Shown: in pieces, positions 45,926-56,293 of the stretch
Numbering within the stretch: the first letter of the stretch is position 1
Layout: each line of letters begins with the position of its first letter
Source: Coriolopsis trogii
Lineage: Eukaryota; Basidiomycota; Agaricomycetes; Polyporales; Polyporaceae
Direction of reading: 5' to 3'
Length of the DNA stretch: 64,000 nucleotides
NCBI GenBank assembly: GCA_020543525.1
Contig: JAHYIO010000031.1
Coordinates: forward strand, 310,001-374,000
Position numbers and translations under genes: made by a program
The notes under the pieces: model-generated
Told to the model about the DNA's origin: nothing
Seen by the model: only the letters and a program-made list of their open reading frames with translations
Databases searched by the model: none

Positions 45926-46484
45926 CGTGTGACGAGGTCGAGGTTGGTCGATGTTGGGTGAAGCTGCGTCGAAGTCGCTGGAGCTGGAGGCCGTGGGTGG
46001 GCGCAAGAGGAAAGAGAGTACGTGAAGAGATTGGAGTGCAAAGGCGAACATATATGTGACGAGCGAGAGGGCGGCGGGCAGGGTGCAAACCGAACCAAAC
46101 CCCGGGCGGGCGCGATCGCGATTGTGCTTTTCAACACTTCACATGGCCAGCCAACTGCTCGGCAGCGGCGTCCTGTCTCCTTACTATTGGATGTAAGTCT
46201 TAAACGCAGTCCAGGTAGAAGCAGGCTTACCCGTTTGTGCGAAATCAGCATGATCGTTTCGATTAACCTGGCTGGCGGGCCTGCCGCCAGGTAGCTCCCG
46301 TCGCTCATCTCCCGCCCAGCTGCGCCCTCTGAACCATCCTGCCTTGCATCTTGATCCATTTGTGACGGCATTGCTAGGCGCTAATTTCAGAGTGTTCAGC
46401 CCAAAGCCTCGCCTTTCGATGGAAACGGATGTCCTTCACTGGCATGCGTGTATATGTGGAGTTCCCAACTGCAGATTATAGGAT
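45926..46484 (-). promoter_or_regulatory. Promoter of gene E, duplicated block, and short intergenic space
   Basis: The block 45926-46232 repeats 39164-39471, including the TATA-like CATATATG near 46050. To its right, 46233-46484 shows no gene. Confidence 0.6.
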
Positions 46485-47963
46485 TCAAGACACGCATAGA
46501 GCAAAATATGTCGCAAACAAGTGATGTGAGCGAAGATTGTTGGCATCGAGGGCGCTGTTGACACATGAGCGGCATTCAAATCTCCATGTTCTGATGCAAG
46601 ACAAACCGAGTACTGGAACTATAGTTCCGACTCCCAGCATCTTGCATACAGATTCCGTTGTCTCCCATAGCTCCTTCGCCAGGTCCTCGCTGTCAGCTTG
46701 GGGTGCCGGCGGTGTTCCAATCTTACCAGGTGGAACGATGAACGTACCCTTGTACTTCTCCCTGTCTTCCCTCACCGCAGACCCAGCGGCAGCCAAGACA
46801 GTACCATATGCGCCAACCTCCGGAGTCGTGAAGGAGAGCCAAGCCCAGAGACGGATGATGTCTCCGATCAGAGGAAGATTCAGCGAGGGTTCGCTGCGGA
46901 ATCCTGGCGTGTCGACCGACCCAGGATCCACTGACATGACAGTGATGGGTACCCCTTTGGCGTCGAGTTCTTTCTGCAGCTGCTTGGCGTACAAAGTGTT
47001 TGCAAGCTTCGCCTTTCCTACAAGGGGAATGATATGTGTATGTAGGTCTCCCTATGAGGGATCATGATAAAACCATACCGTATTTCAGTGAATCGGCGAG
47101 CAGTGAGCCTCGATACTCCTCGTTCAGGTCATCCAGATTGCGGAAGTGCACCGTCTTGCCTTTGAGCACTCTGCGATACTTCAGGACATCTATATATAGG
47201 ATAAAGATGAGAAGAAGGTATAGGAGTGTAATCGAGGCTGAGTCACTAACCGTTACGATTCGAACGTCATTTTCCGGGCTCCGTGCGATCTCGGTCATGA
47301 GAGGCAAAAGGGTACGCGTGAACAGTACTGGACCCATGTAGCTATGTCCTACAGTGAGTAGGTATCACAGATGAGAAGGCCACTATGTAACTGACTTGAC
47401 GAGCATCAACTCCAGGATGCCTATGCATGCGTCGGGAGTTAGAGCGACCACGCTTAGTTGCAATAGCGTACACGCACCATCTGGGCCTATCACATAGGGT
47501 CGACGAGTGCTATATCACGTTTGAATTGTAGCATCTACATGGGCTCTCAATGGATGCATGCATACACGCCAGCCATGTTGACTGCCATATGTCGCACTGA
47601 GCATGAGTTCTATATCACATGTGGCACGAAAGGCACATACCCAGGATATCCAAGCGATTCTCCCGTGAGAGGAACACCTCTGCACTTTGTTTCGTGCTGC
47701 GCGGGTCGCTAAGATCGAGCTTCAACCACTCGACAACATCGTTCCCTGGCTCAAGCGCCGTGACGAGCTAAATGTTGGACGGTGGCGAGGCCGAGTCCGC
47801 TGCTGCAGTTTGTACATGTCACCAATAATGAGTACTTGACTGGCACTCCCGAATTGCTACAGAAATGTACATACTTGCCACCTGTGACGATGGCCACCTT
47901 TCCAGTGAGTACGGGGACATCCCTTGCAGGGTCGAAAGTGTTCTTGGAGCTGAGGCATAACAT
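46485..47963 (-). pseudogene. Short-chain dehydrogenase/reductase with an internal deletion
   Basis: Exons in order read VPVLTGKVAIVTGG, then NSGLGLATVQHLARHGA; PGNDVVEWLKLDLSDPRS; SAEVFLSRENRLDIL; a split VNMAG; YVIGPDG; MGPVLFTRTLLPLM; RIVTVSDSAS with the catalytic Ser region; KYGKAKLANTLYAKQLQKEL with Tyr and Lys of the YxxxK motif; and TVMSVDPGSVDTPG. The family normally has some 20 residues between HGA and the EPGND segment, covering the second Rossmann strand that selects the cofactor. Here they are absent and the frame is broken: HGA runs directly into a stop at about 47749, and the continuation lies in another frame. No splice sites rescue it. Other introns are intact, so the lesion looks recent. 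An assembly error is the alternative. Confidence 0.65.
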
Positions 47964-49887
47964 TCAGTCAGTAAGCCGGGTGGGTATGAGTACCGGCAAG
48001 TAGGTCAAGTGAGGAGAAGTGTGTGTGGGTAGTTGTCAAGATACATGAGAACCAGCTGGGACCCGTGGATGCCCACTGGAGGGCGTGTGTCGAAGATTGA
48101 TATTGCCGTCCAGACTTGATCCGGTTCGGTTTCGCAGTCTTCCTTGCGTTGTTGGATCTATTCGGCTCTCCGACCCTCCATCATGCTCACAAGCTCTGGG
48201 ACCATGCATATGTATGCCCTTACGTTCCTTTCGATACATAAAAGCCGTCGGAGGATTTGACAAACATCGACAAGCCATTGCCAACACACAGACTCCGAAG
48301 AGTGAGACGCCCGACCCCATTGCTCACGTGATTTTATCTCCGGCCCGAGACCCAAGTTGACTACTCTCGGAAGTCTTCTCCCAACCCCTCGTCTCCAAAA
48401 GCTGGCACACCATCTGCAATGACTTGATTCACAGCATCGGTCCAGGATTGAACACAAGATCGGAATACATTCGAAGGCACGTACTGTCGTATCGCCGACT
48501 ACAAATACAGTCGTGCAGAACGCCGGTGCGTCACGCCCGCGCCTCCTCTACTCCTCGCGTCATATCCCGTCCGTCCGCGTCTGCCTCGCCTCCTCGCTGC
48601 AGTGCGTGTACAGCTCTGCTGCCATGCCACTCAATTGCCACTGCTCTCAGTCTCAGCGCGGCAGCTCGCGCTACTCTCTGTCACTCCGGCGTGCTCCACA
48701 TGTAGAATCGTCCGGCGGGCGGCAGGTGGAATATGTCGAAGGCACAGGTAGGCCCTCTTCTCGCAAGTTCTCCCTCGAACATTTCCCCTTCAATCAATCC
48801 TCTCGATGCGCAGTATCTCTAAGGTAATGCCGAGGTGGTTTACGTTCGACAACCTCACCGCCTCAATCGTCTCTCAGGGAATCGTAGCTGCTGTTCGCTG
48901 AACATGTACAGTCTCAGCGGAGTCGAGGCTATTTGCTAGCAGGTTCCCCATACTGAGGTCAGAGGGCTAAACCAGGCTACATGTAGGCGGCGTACGCACC
49001 GCGCCCGCCATCAACAGGACAATTGAATTCTCATAATCAGCGCTCGGTATGTTTCCTTCTTTTCATTCAATCAGGTCACTGCTTGGCAGCGCGCAGGCAC
49101 GGGTCTTCGACGGACACCACTGGTACCGTCTACGTCTACTACAAGATTCTGTCGAGATTCTAGGAACGTCTAGTCAAAGGGAGCCGCTGTCCAGGTGGGA
49201 ATGGCAGGTGTTGTGGGGATGCCAGGCTGAGACGCTTCGGATCTTCGTATTTTGACCTGTCTAACCATCTCTCACTTGGCAGATGTAGCTCGCAAGGACA
49301 GGAGGGCATAGTAGACGTACTGGCGCTGCCCTGATGTCGAAGACTGATTTGGTTTATGCGAAGGCGGAGCGGTACGCACCCCCCGCTTTCCATGCTTGGA
49401 GTCAGTCATCTTTGATTGCGATACCAGTAGGCAGCTTATTTTCACGTAGTAGCACACCGTCTGGGACCGAGATTCAAGACTGATTTTTTCTGCGGCCGCT
49501 CGACAGTGAGGGGTACTATATGACGTGAGAATGTTTTCTCTACCAGGACATGGGATGAGCGGAGCAACTGTCATCGCACAAGACTTGGCGTGTCTGCCCT
49601 GGGACCTCATTACCTCCCGACACCTTGGAGACGCGAGGGAGAGGTGAGGCAAGCCTGTTCTCTTCTCCCGGTTTTGGTATTGTGGTCTTTCCTGTTTGCA
49701 CTATGCAGCACCCAGCGTCGATTGAACGCATGGACGGGCCTCGTACACTGGATAACTGATCAATACACATATGACGTCTGTACCTGGTCGTTCGGACGCC
49801 AACTTAGGGACTTTCCTCTCGAAGGGTGAGTAATGACGGCCCTGCTGACTGTCTGATGATGGCGCTGCTAACAATCTTAAGAAATCC
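47964..49887. other. 1.9 kb stretch without a supported gene
   Basis: Open frames on both strands around 48424-48827 and 49272-49652 lack family features and start context. I see no RNA gene or repeat. Confidence 0.3.
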
Positions 49888-49894
49888 TATAAAG
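49888..49894 (+). promoter_or_regulatory. TATA box of the hydrophobin gene
   Basis: TATAAAG lies about 98 bases before the first ATG and just before a pyrimidine-rich, CAA-containing leader, the usual layout for strongly expressed basidiomycete genes. Confidence 0.6.
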
Positions 49895-49985
49895 CCGAGC
49901 AAAGAAGACGGTTATTCAACGTCTCGAACTCCCCCAGTGTCCCTTCATTACCTAGCCCTTCAACATCTCAAGCCCATCTAGCAAC

Positions 49986-50429
49986 ATGATGTTCTCTCGC
50001 ATCGCAGCTCTCGCTCTCCTCTCCGCTCCACTCCTTGCGGTCGCCAACCCCCTCATTGCTGGTGGAGTCAGTGGTAGAGACTCCTCTGAGGCCCTCTGCT
50101 GCTCCAGCGTCGAAGAGGTAATCTCATTCAACTACGGCTCCTAAACGTGAACCGCCACTTACCGCGACACTAGGCCTCGGGCCCTGGAATCGGAGCTCTC
50201 CTAGCCCTCCTTGGTATCATCCTCCAGAATTTGAGCGTTCTCGTCGGCCTGAACTGCTCCCCCATCAAGTCCGTCGGTGCCGGCGGCGGTAGCTGTTCCA
50301 CTACTCCCGTCGTTTGCACGGACAACAGCTATGTGAGTTCCCTCCCTCGCGCTGCACACTACTGCACACGCTCACTTCGGACACTAGGGCGGCCTAATTG
50401 CCATTGACTGCATTCCACTCCCCTTGTAA
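49986..50429 (+). CDS. Class I hydrophobin lacking Cys1 and Cys6
   Basis: Hydrophobins are secreted, self-assembling surface proteins that coat hyphae and fruiting bodies. Splicing out 50117-50173 and 50333-50387 gives about 109 residues. MMFSRIAALALLSAPLLAVA is a signal peptide. Then come EALCCSSVEE, GIGALLALLGIILQNLSVLV, GLNCSPIKSV, GGGSCSTTPVVC and YGGLIAIDCIPLPL. Both introns are where other basidiomycete class I genes have them. Canonical class I proteins have eight Cys as C-x(5-8)-CC-x-C-x-C-x-CC-x-C. Here the first is absent, and the second pair is VVC instead of VCC; by spacing to GLI the surviving one is Cys7. Six Cys remain. In solved hydrophobins Cys1 pairs with Cys6, so both partners of one disulfide are gone. 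The protein may still fold with three disulfides. Confidence 0.9.
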
Positions 50430-53400
50430 GCGGGCGCCGCGCTCGTTGTATATGATATACAACGGTACGCCCTCACTGTCAGTCCGAGATGCTGGGCATT
50501 CTGTTGTTTTGAATTTCACTCGGCGATACAGGAGGTAGCATTGCTTGTTAATGGCGCAATACATTCATGTTGTCTCAATGACTTGGGACTGGGTCTCTCG
50601 GAGTCGTTCTAGCCCGTCCACCGTTACAGTCACGAGCACGACACATTGACGAGTACGGACTGATCCCTGGGCATGGCAGGGCCCCTGAGAGTTGAGTGGA
50701 ATCTCGGAAGTCGACACTGCCCGTCCATTGATGGTCAAGCTGAGAGCATGGCAGGAACGGCTGTTGGTGCTGGAGTGGGTCAGAGTCGCTGATGCGACAA
50801 TGCCTGTACGGCTTGCCGCGTTCTCGTCCGGGATGGGGCCCCGCGCACGATACGAGAGCAGGACGTGTGTCGGTCGACGGGCAGTGAGTAGCATTGTCGA
50901 AAGAGATCGAAGGGACACATGTGCTGGAGGGGAGCAGAAGACGTCGTCGCGACGACGCCTCCCTGTTCAGGCGAGGCGCACCGTGACGGGGTGCGGGTGT
51001 ATGCGGGCACAGTGGTTTCAATTTCGGATAGTGGCGTTAGATCCTCATCGAAGTCGGTACAGGCGTGGAGGGATACGGGTGACAGTACCAGCAATAGGCG
51101 CGTCTGTAGTGAAGAGATGGAGGGGGACGACATGATGATCGCGGTGGGCTGAGAGATGGCGCGAGGCCGTGGGACGAGGGCGATGAATAGTGGTATCGTT
51201 CGTGGAAGGGAGGAAGTATTTCTTTTCGTTAATGTCGCCCCATACATCGTCTGCGCGTGTCTTGGTAGCCGTAGTACACTTCTTGGTAGCCCCAGAGTAC
51301 ACGCTTCTTCCTCTGTTGTCATATCTCTGAGGGCCTGGGATGTTGTACCATTGCCCTAGACTACGAACGAGTTGCGCGCGCGAAGGGGCCGAGATGGAGC
51401 GCGCCCAATGACATTAGCCATCGTAAAAATGACGATAGCGTGTTGTAGCGACGGAGGTGGGTTCGATGAGGCGAATATGTCGGACTTCCTGATGCTTCGC
51501 CGCAACGGCGTCCACTGGCAGCTCGATCATAACGGCTTTCGGTGGCACACCCTGAGGCATGCCAACGCGAGTGGTGGAGTCATTGTCGTAGCTACGATAG
51601 ATGGTGGCGTCGGCACAGATTGTGCGCAAGAGAGTTGCGATTGCTGTAATAGACACGACACATGAGGACTACAACTGACAGCGACTGACTGAAACCAAAA
51701 TATACCGTACCCACTCAAGATAGGAAAAGAGAACGAGCACACTGATAATGTGAGTCTCGTCAGATGCATCGGCGAGTGGAGACAATCGACTCACTGGACT
51801 GATGTACACCATGTTCCTGTGCGTTCGTGAGGTGATCTTCTGACAGGTCGCCCTAAACGGTGGCTCTTGAAGTCAGCGGCAATAATGAGAAGTCTATCTG
51901 TGAGATAGTAGGGTGTGTGGCAGATTTCGAACGACTGCGGCATGGCGCAGAGTGCTGGAACGAGAAAGAGGCAGGTCCTGAGAGGATGGGTGAGAGAAGC
52001 GGAAGTTGTGCCGATTTATACGCCTGACTGAGGCTTGCGTGTCCCTGAGGGTGAATGGAAAGAGGTCTGTCAGTACCATCACCACCACCGACCTAACAGC
52101 TTTGAACAGTATACTCCTGTGCCCATTGTTTGGTGTCCAATATGTCATTGCGGATAAAATAGTATCCGACATATAGTACATAGGCAAGAGATGTCATTGT
52201 GTTGCATCCCTACGTTCCCCGCCCATGCCGCACGTAGTCCAGCAACGCCAGCAAAGACAGATTGAGCAGCAAATCTATAAGCGACAGAGTAGTGAACAAG
52301 TGAACGCCGCAACAAAGACAAATGGTGAAGGTAGCACGCACGCAGTCAGTCCATGCGCAATGGCACATTATGGCCGCAAGATCTTTGCCATAGAACACAA
52401 TGACGTAGTCATACACGATTCGTCGAGAGCACAACGAGCGTGATTGAGAAGTTGTGTACCAAGGGATGTCTGCTGCTGGCTAAGTAGCGGTCTGGTGAAC
52501 AAACGAGCAAAGAGGAGGGCTGACGTAACATTATCTCATCGCTCAGAGTGGTGGTGTTAGGCGCTTACACCTCGTCCTCGAACCTCTCCCCTTGCCGTAC
52601 GAGCTCTGTCTCGCTACGCGGAAATATGAGGGCTCCTCTGTAACGACATGTGCGCTAATGCTTCATAAGAGAGCGTTGTGACACTAAGCGTCTTGATAGG
52701 ATACCCTACGGCTACGATTACGCAGTGAGGGTGCTACGATCAGTACCTCTGCTGGCTGTTTTATAATTTACGCACATGCACCCGCAGAGCTCGGGCTCAT
52801 GCTCTGCGGAGCACAAGGAACAGCGATGTCGGGTACAAAATTATGCCGCTAAGCCTAGGGATGGTACAAATTCTCGAGTCTGCCCGCTTCCTATTCATTC
52901 CAGTCCGACCAAGGCACCAAGATGATATGCATGGGATTTGCTATGACGAGCCTTGGTACTTATGTTTCTGTCTTCCTGGACCTGATATTCGAATACCAGA
53001 GCGGAATCTATGATCTCTGAGGTCGTTGGACGAACGCACCCGCTGTGATTATGCTGTACATACCGATTATATGTAATACGAGCAAAACGGATGTGCAGTG
53101 GATGGACATGTCTTGTCCACAAGACCGAGGCCCATCGCCTCATGTCGATGGGATGATCGCGACTCAGGCGAGTGGCACAAGAACCGGCGCGCATGTGCCT
53201 CAAACTACTCTCATCAGCAGGTCATCGCGCGTATAATAGAGACCTTCGCGTCTCCTGATAGCGACCTCTGCCCTCTCTCTCTTACACTGCGAACCCCAGT
53301 CGACATGCTGTGCCGCCCGTGGTCCATGCCATCCCACAATTGTTTTGACTCTTACCCTATAAGTAATGGCCACAACCCAGGGGTGTTTCCTCAGCTGCTC

Positions 53401-53730
53401 CGCTGGACACGGTTCAGCTCCTTGCTCTTCTCACCAGGCAGGCCCTCAACGTCAACGAAGACTTGACCTTCACTCACCGAGCAGGGCCTCGAGGTGGACG
53501 CCACTGGTGGCAACCGCCCATTATCAACACAGCCAAACAACGCGTCGCGTCGCGCTCCGGGCCGGTGACGCGAGTGGCTCGACCGAGCTTTGCTTTGTCG
53601 CGCCCCTCCCTCAAAGCGCGCGCAGCTGCTGGATATCCAAGCGGGCCACAACCTCTCTTCATTCTTCTCCCATACCCATACCCGCATCCGCACCCTCCTG
53701 TCCCGCACATACCCACTCATCCACAACGCG
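50430..53730. other. 3.3 kb gene-poor stretch with gene fragments
   Basis: On the minus strand around 50565-51133 two frames look weakly coding: one from MSSPSISSLQTRLLLV through DEDLTPLSEIETTV, another with VLLSYRARGPIPDENAASR. No splice path joins them convincingly. Around 51480-51600 the minus strand repeats a C-terminal piece of the gene at 53731-55264. The segment 51660-53600 shows nothing I can support. Confidence 0.3.
51480..51600 (-). repeat. Fragment duplicated from the gene at 53731-55264
   Basis: The minus strand here contains GACTCCACCACTCGCGTTGG, then CCGAAAGCCGTT, GTCGAGCTG-like and GCGGCGAAG blocks that match plus-strand bases about 55115-55205. Translated, DNDSTTRVGMPQGVPPKAV faces DDDSTTRVGTPHDASPKAV. 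It is a partial, inverted, diverged copy about 3.5 kb from its source, in an 80-residue open frame without its own start context. Confidence 0.6.
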
Positions 53731-55264
53731 ATGTCGCGCTTCGCCCCTACATACCCTGTCTCACACTACCGGTCTGAGCGTGCGCCGGCCCTCGCTCTCA
53801 ATCCCAACCCAGCCCAGCCGGGACCCTCGTCCCACGCGCACACTACCTCAACGTCCCACCTGTGTCCGGCACACGGGAGGAACAACGATGCCTGCGCCTC
53901 GCGCACGCGTGCGATCTGGGCCGGGGACATGCCCGACAACACGCTCTCCGTCAACCACCCACTCGTGCAACGGTACGTCGCACACCTTGCCTCCGATCGC
54001 GCGCACGCGAAAGCCGCACACGCCTCGCAACCCGAGCACGCGCCCTGGCACGCCGTCGACCGTGGGGTGACGTGGTGGCAGATCGAGCTCGGGGGCATCG
54101 TCGCCCAGGACGCGATGCCGTCTCCCCCGGACCCAGAGAAGAAGGGGCGGAATGGGCGGGTGATGACGGAGGAGCAGTTGGAGAAGGCCGAGGAAGATTA
54201 CGAGAAGAAGATGGAGGAGGGGATCGAGAGGGCGTGGACGGTCGGGTTAGGGAGCCTCAAGGCGGCGGTGGGCGATTGCATCCCGGCGAGGGTGTCGGAT
54301 TACACCCGTAAGGCGCTCTTCGCACTCGCTGCCCTCTCTGTCATCCCCTTCCCCAACCATCCGGCACATTGGGCGTTCTGGTCTGGGCCTTCGAGGCTGT
54401 GGACGGCGGAGCTGGTAGACGAGGTCGCGAGTGAGTTCTCAATATTCCTTCTACATGGTCCTGTCAATGACCGACGGCGCTTCCTGAGCAGAACTGAAGC
54501 CCTCCATGATCACCATGCCCACTTCCGTAGCATGGGTAGACAAGAAATGGGGGATCCACATGGTCAACCAGTATCAGGGAAGACCATTGTCGGAGAACCC
54601 TGCTCGCGCGGCTGCTAGGGCGTCTAAGAAGGGCGGAAAGAGTGCAGCAGCGAAGAGAAAAGCGATCGAGGCCGCGGAGCCCCAGTCAGAGGACAGGTCA
54701 AAGAGGAGAAAGGTCGACGCTATTCAGACAGAACAGGCTCCGCAGCGGCGATCCGCGCGGACACAGAAGACCGAGCAGGCGAGCGAGGGAAGCGCAGAGG
54801 TCGCTATGCCTGGACTATCCATCGAGACGGGTGTTGTGGTGGACGTGGTCACGGAGGATCCCTCGGCACCTGCTGTCGAAGCGGAGAAAGGGTCAGATGA
54901 GGCGGTGACGGAGACAGGACCTACAGCCAAGAAGGGCGCGAAGAGCTCCAAGGGGAAGACGTCCAGGAGGAAGACCACCACCACCAAGAAGAGGCCGGCG
55001 AAGAAGCCCAGAGCCGCTCCAGTCGCAGTCCCTCCCTCGTCTCTCGAGGTACACCCCTTGATTTTGCCATTGTCGCCGGCAGCGTCGACCCCATCCACCT
55101 TGGTTGACACGCCGGATGACGACTCGACCACTCGCGTCGGCACTCCTCACGATGCCTCTCCGAAAGCCGTTGTGGTCGAGCTGGATGCCGTCTCGGCGAA
55201 GCTCGAGAAGTCCGTCGTTGCTCCTGTGCGGGTCTCAGCCAGGATCCGGGCACGTAAGGCGTAG
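53731..55264 (+). CDS. Large member of the unnamed two-gene family, basic C-terminus
   Basis: The function is unknown. One intron, 54431-54491 (phase 1), splits it. Exon 1 starts MSRFAPTYPVSHYRSERA and contains a tryptophan-containing region PWHAVDRGVTWWQIELGG, a charged helix EEQLEKAEEDYEKKMEEGIE, then LFALAALSV, NHPAHWAFWSGPS and LWTAELVDEVA. Exon 2 reads SMITMPTSVAWVDKKWGIH, then a long Lys/Arg-, Ser- and Thr-rich tail with KKGGKSAAAKRKAIE, SKRRKVDA and SRRKTTTTKKRPAKKPRAA, ending RVSARIRARKA. The tail has several candidate nuclear signals and resembles disordered chromatin-binding tails. The exon-1 end matches the gene at 21991-22717, with the intron at the same place and phase. I infer a nuclear protein and a shared ancestral core with the small paralogue. 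Confidence 0.7.
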
Positions 55265-55787
55265 GCAAGCGGGGTTGATGACCGGTCGCTTTGTCGTGGC
55301 GTAGGCGTTGTACGATCTCTACTTGTGCTATTTGTGTTGTACTGTATGTTCGGTTTGGATCTAGTGTTGTCTGTATCTCGTAGTCCTCTCGATGTTAGAT
55401 TATAGTTGTATTATCAATGCATGGACTTGTTCACGTTTATTGGAGCCATCAATCTGCTGAGTCGTTAGCACTGGGACATGGAGGACACTGAGAGCTCACC
55501 TCGACGGTAATGCTGCGGTTGTGTCAACACTCACATGATACAATGTACACGCATATGCAGTTGCGCTTGCACGTAGGCACATTCATGAACGGATCATCAG
55601 AAGATAGTCTCATCGGCAAGCAAGATAGAGCTTTGAATTCTGGTGTATTCGAATGGGAATGACGTGGACAGCGATGTTGATAGAGAATACAAGTGGTGCA
55701 AATAAGAGTACACGGCAGACACGAGCGCACCTGGGTCCAATCCACACTCTTCTACACGTTCGTGACGTCTACACAGAGGGACATGGA
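55265..55787. other. 3' intergenic space between converging genes
   Basis: This separates the preceding gene's stop and the LSM2 stop. No gene or repeat is seen. Confidence 0.3.
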
Positions 55788-56293
55788 TCACCGCTTGTTT
55801 TGAGCCGCAGCCTCTGTTGCGCAGGATGAGCATCAGCAGCAGATAGAACAGGTGGAGGGCGTACCTCGTCGTGTCGCATCCTCGAGAAGTTGGGTGTCAA
55901 CGTGTTCAGCAGGAAGTTGCACGTACCGGACGACGGAGCCCCGGATGAAGCAGTTCTTCACTGCCATCTACACATACATTCAGCGCGACACATACACGCA
56001 GCATACGGAAGATACGCACCATGTGCGGGTGTCTCGCCTCATCGAGGACCTTGATGTTGTCAAGCCGTATGTTCAGAAACCTTCGTGGAGGTTGTCAGGT
56101 CCCATACGCCATGCACCTGAAGCTCTCGGAGACGTACTGGTCGACAGACTTGAGCGTCCCGGTGATGGAGAGGTCGTTTTTCAACTCTACGGTGACCCTC
56201 TGGTCCGTGAGTGTCTTGAAGACAGAAAAAATCAACTGTTACATGGAACGTTAGCTTTGAAACAATAACGGGAAATACTGGGTCACGTACCAT
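55788..56293 (-). CDS. LSM2: U6 snRNA-associated Sm-like protein LSm2
   Basis: LSm2 is a subunit of the LSm2-8 ring on U6 snRNA in the nucleus and of the LSm1-7 ring in mRNA decay in the cytoplasm. Five exons join exactly: 56291-56293, 56138-56235, 56020-56080, 55865-55967 and 55788-55813 (291 bases, 96 residues, against 95 in human). The product reads LIFSVFKTLTDQRVTVELKN, then DLSITGTLKSVDQ, FLNIRLDNIKVLDEARHPHM, MAVKNCFIRGSVVRYVQLP and ATRREAAAQNKR. Sm1 and Sm2 motifs are intact (KNDLSITGTL; CFIRGSVVRYV). The first coding exon would be just the ATG, followed at once by GTACGT. I chose this because TTG ATT TTT after the acceptor AACAG aligns with the Leu-Phe start of LSm2 and no other Met fits. 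None of these exons is a long open frame, so the gene is easily missed. Confidence 0.9.
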
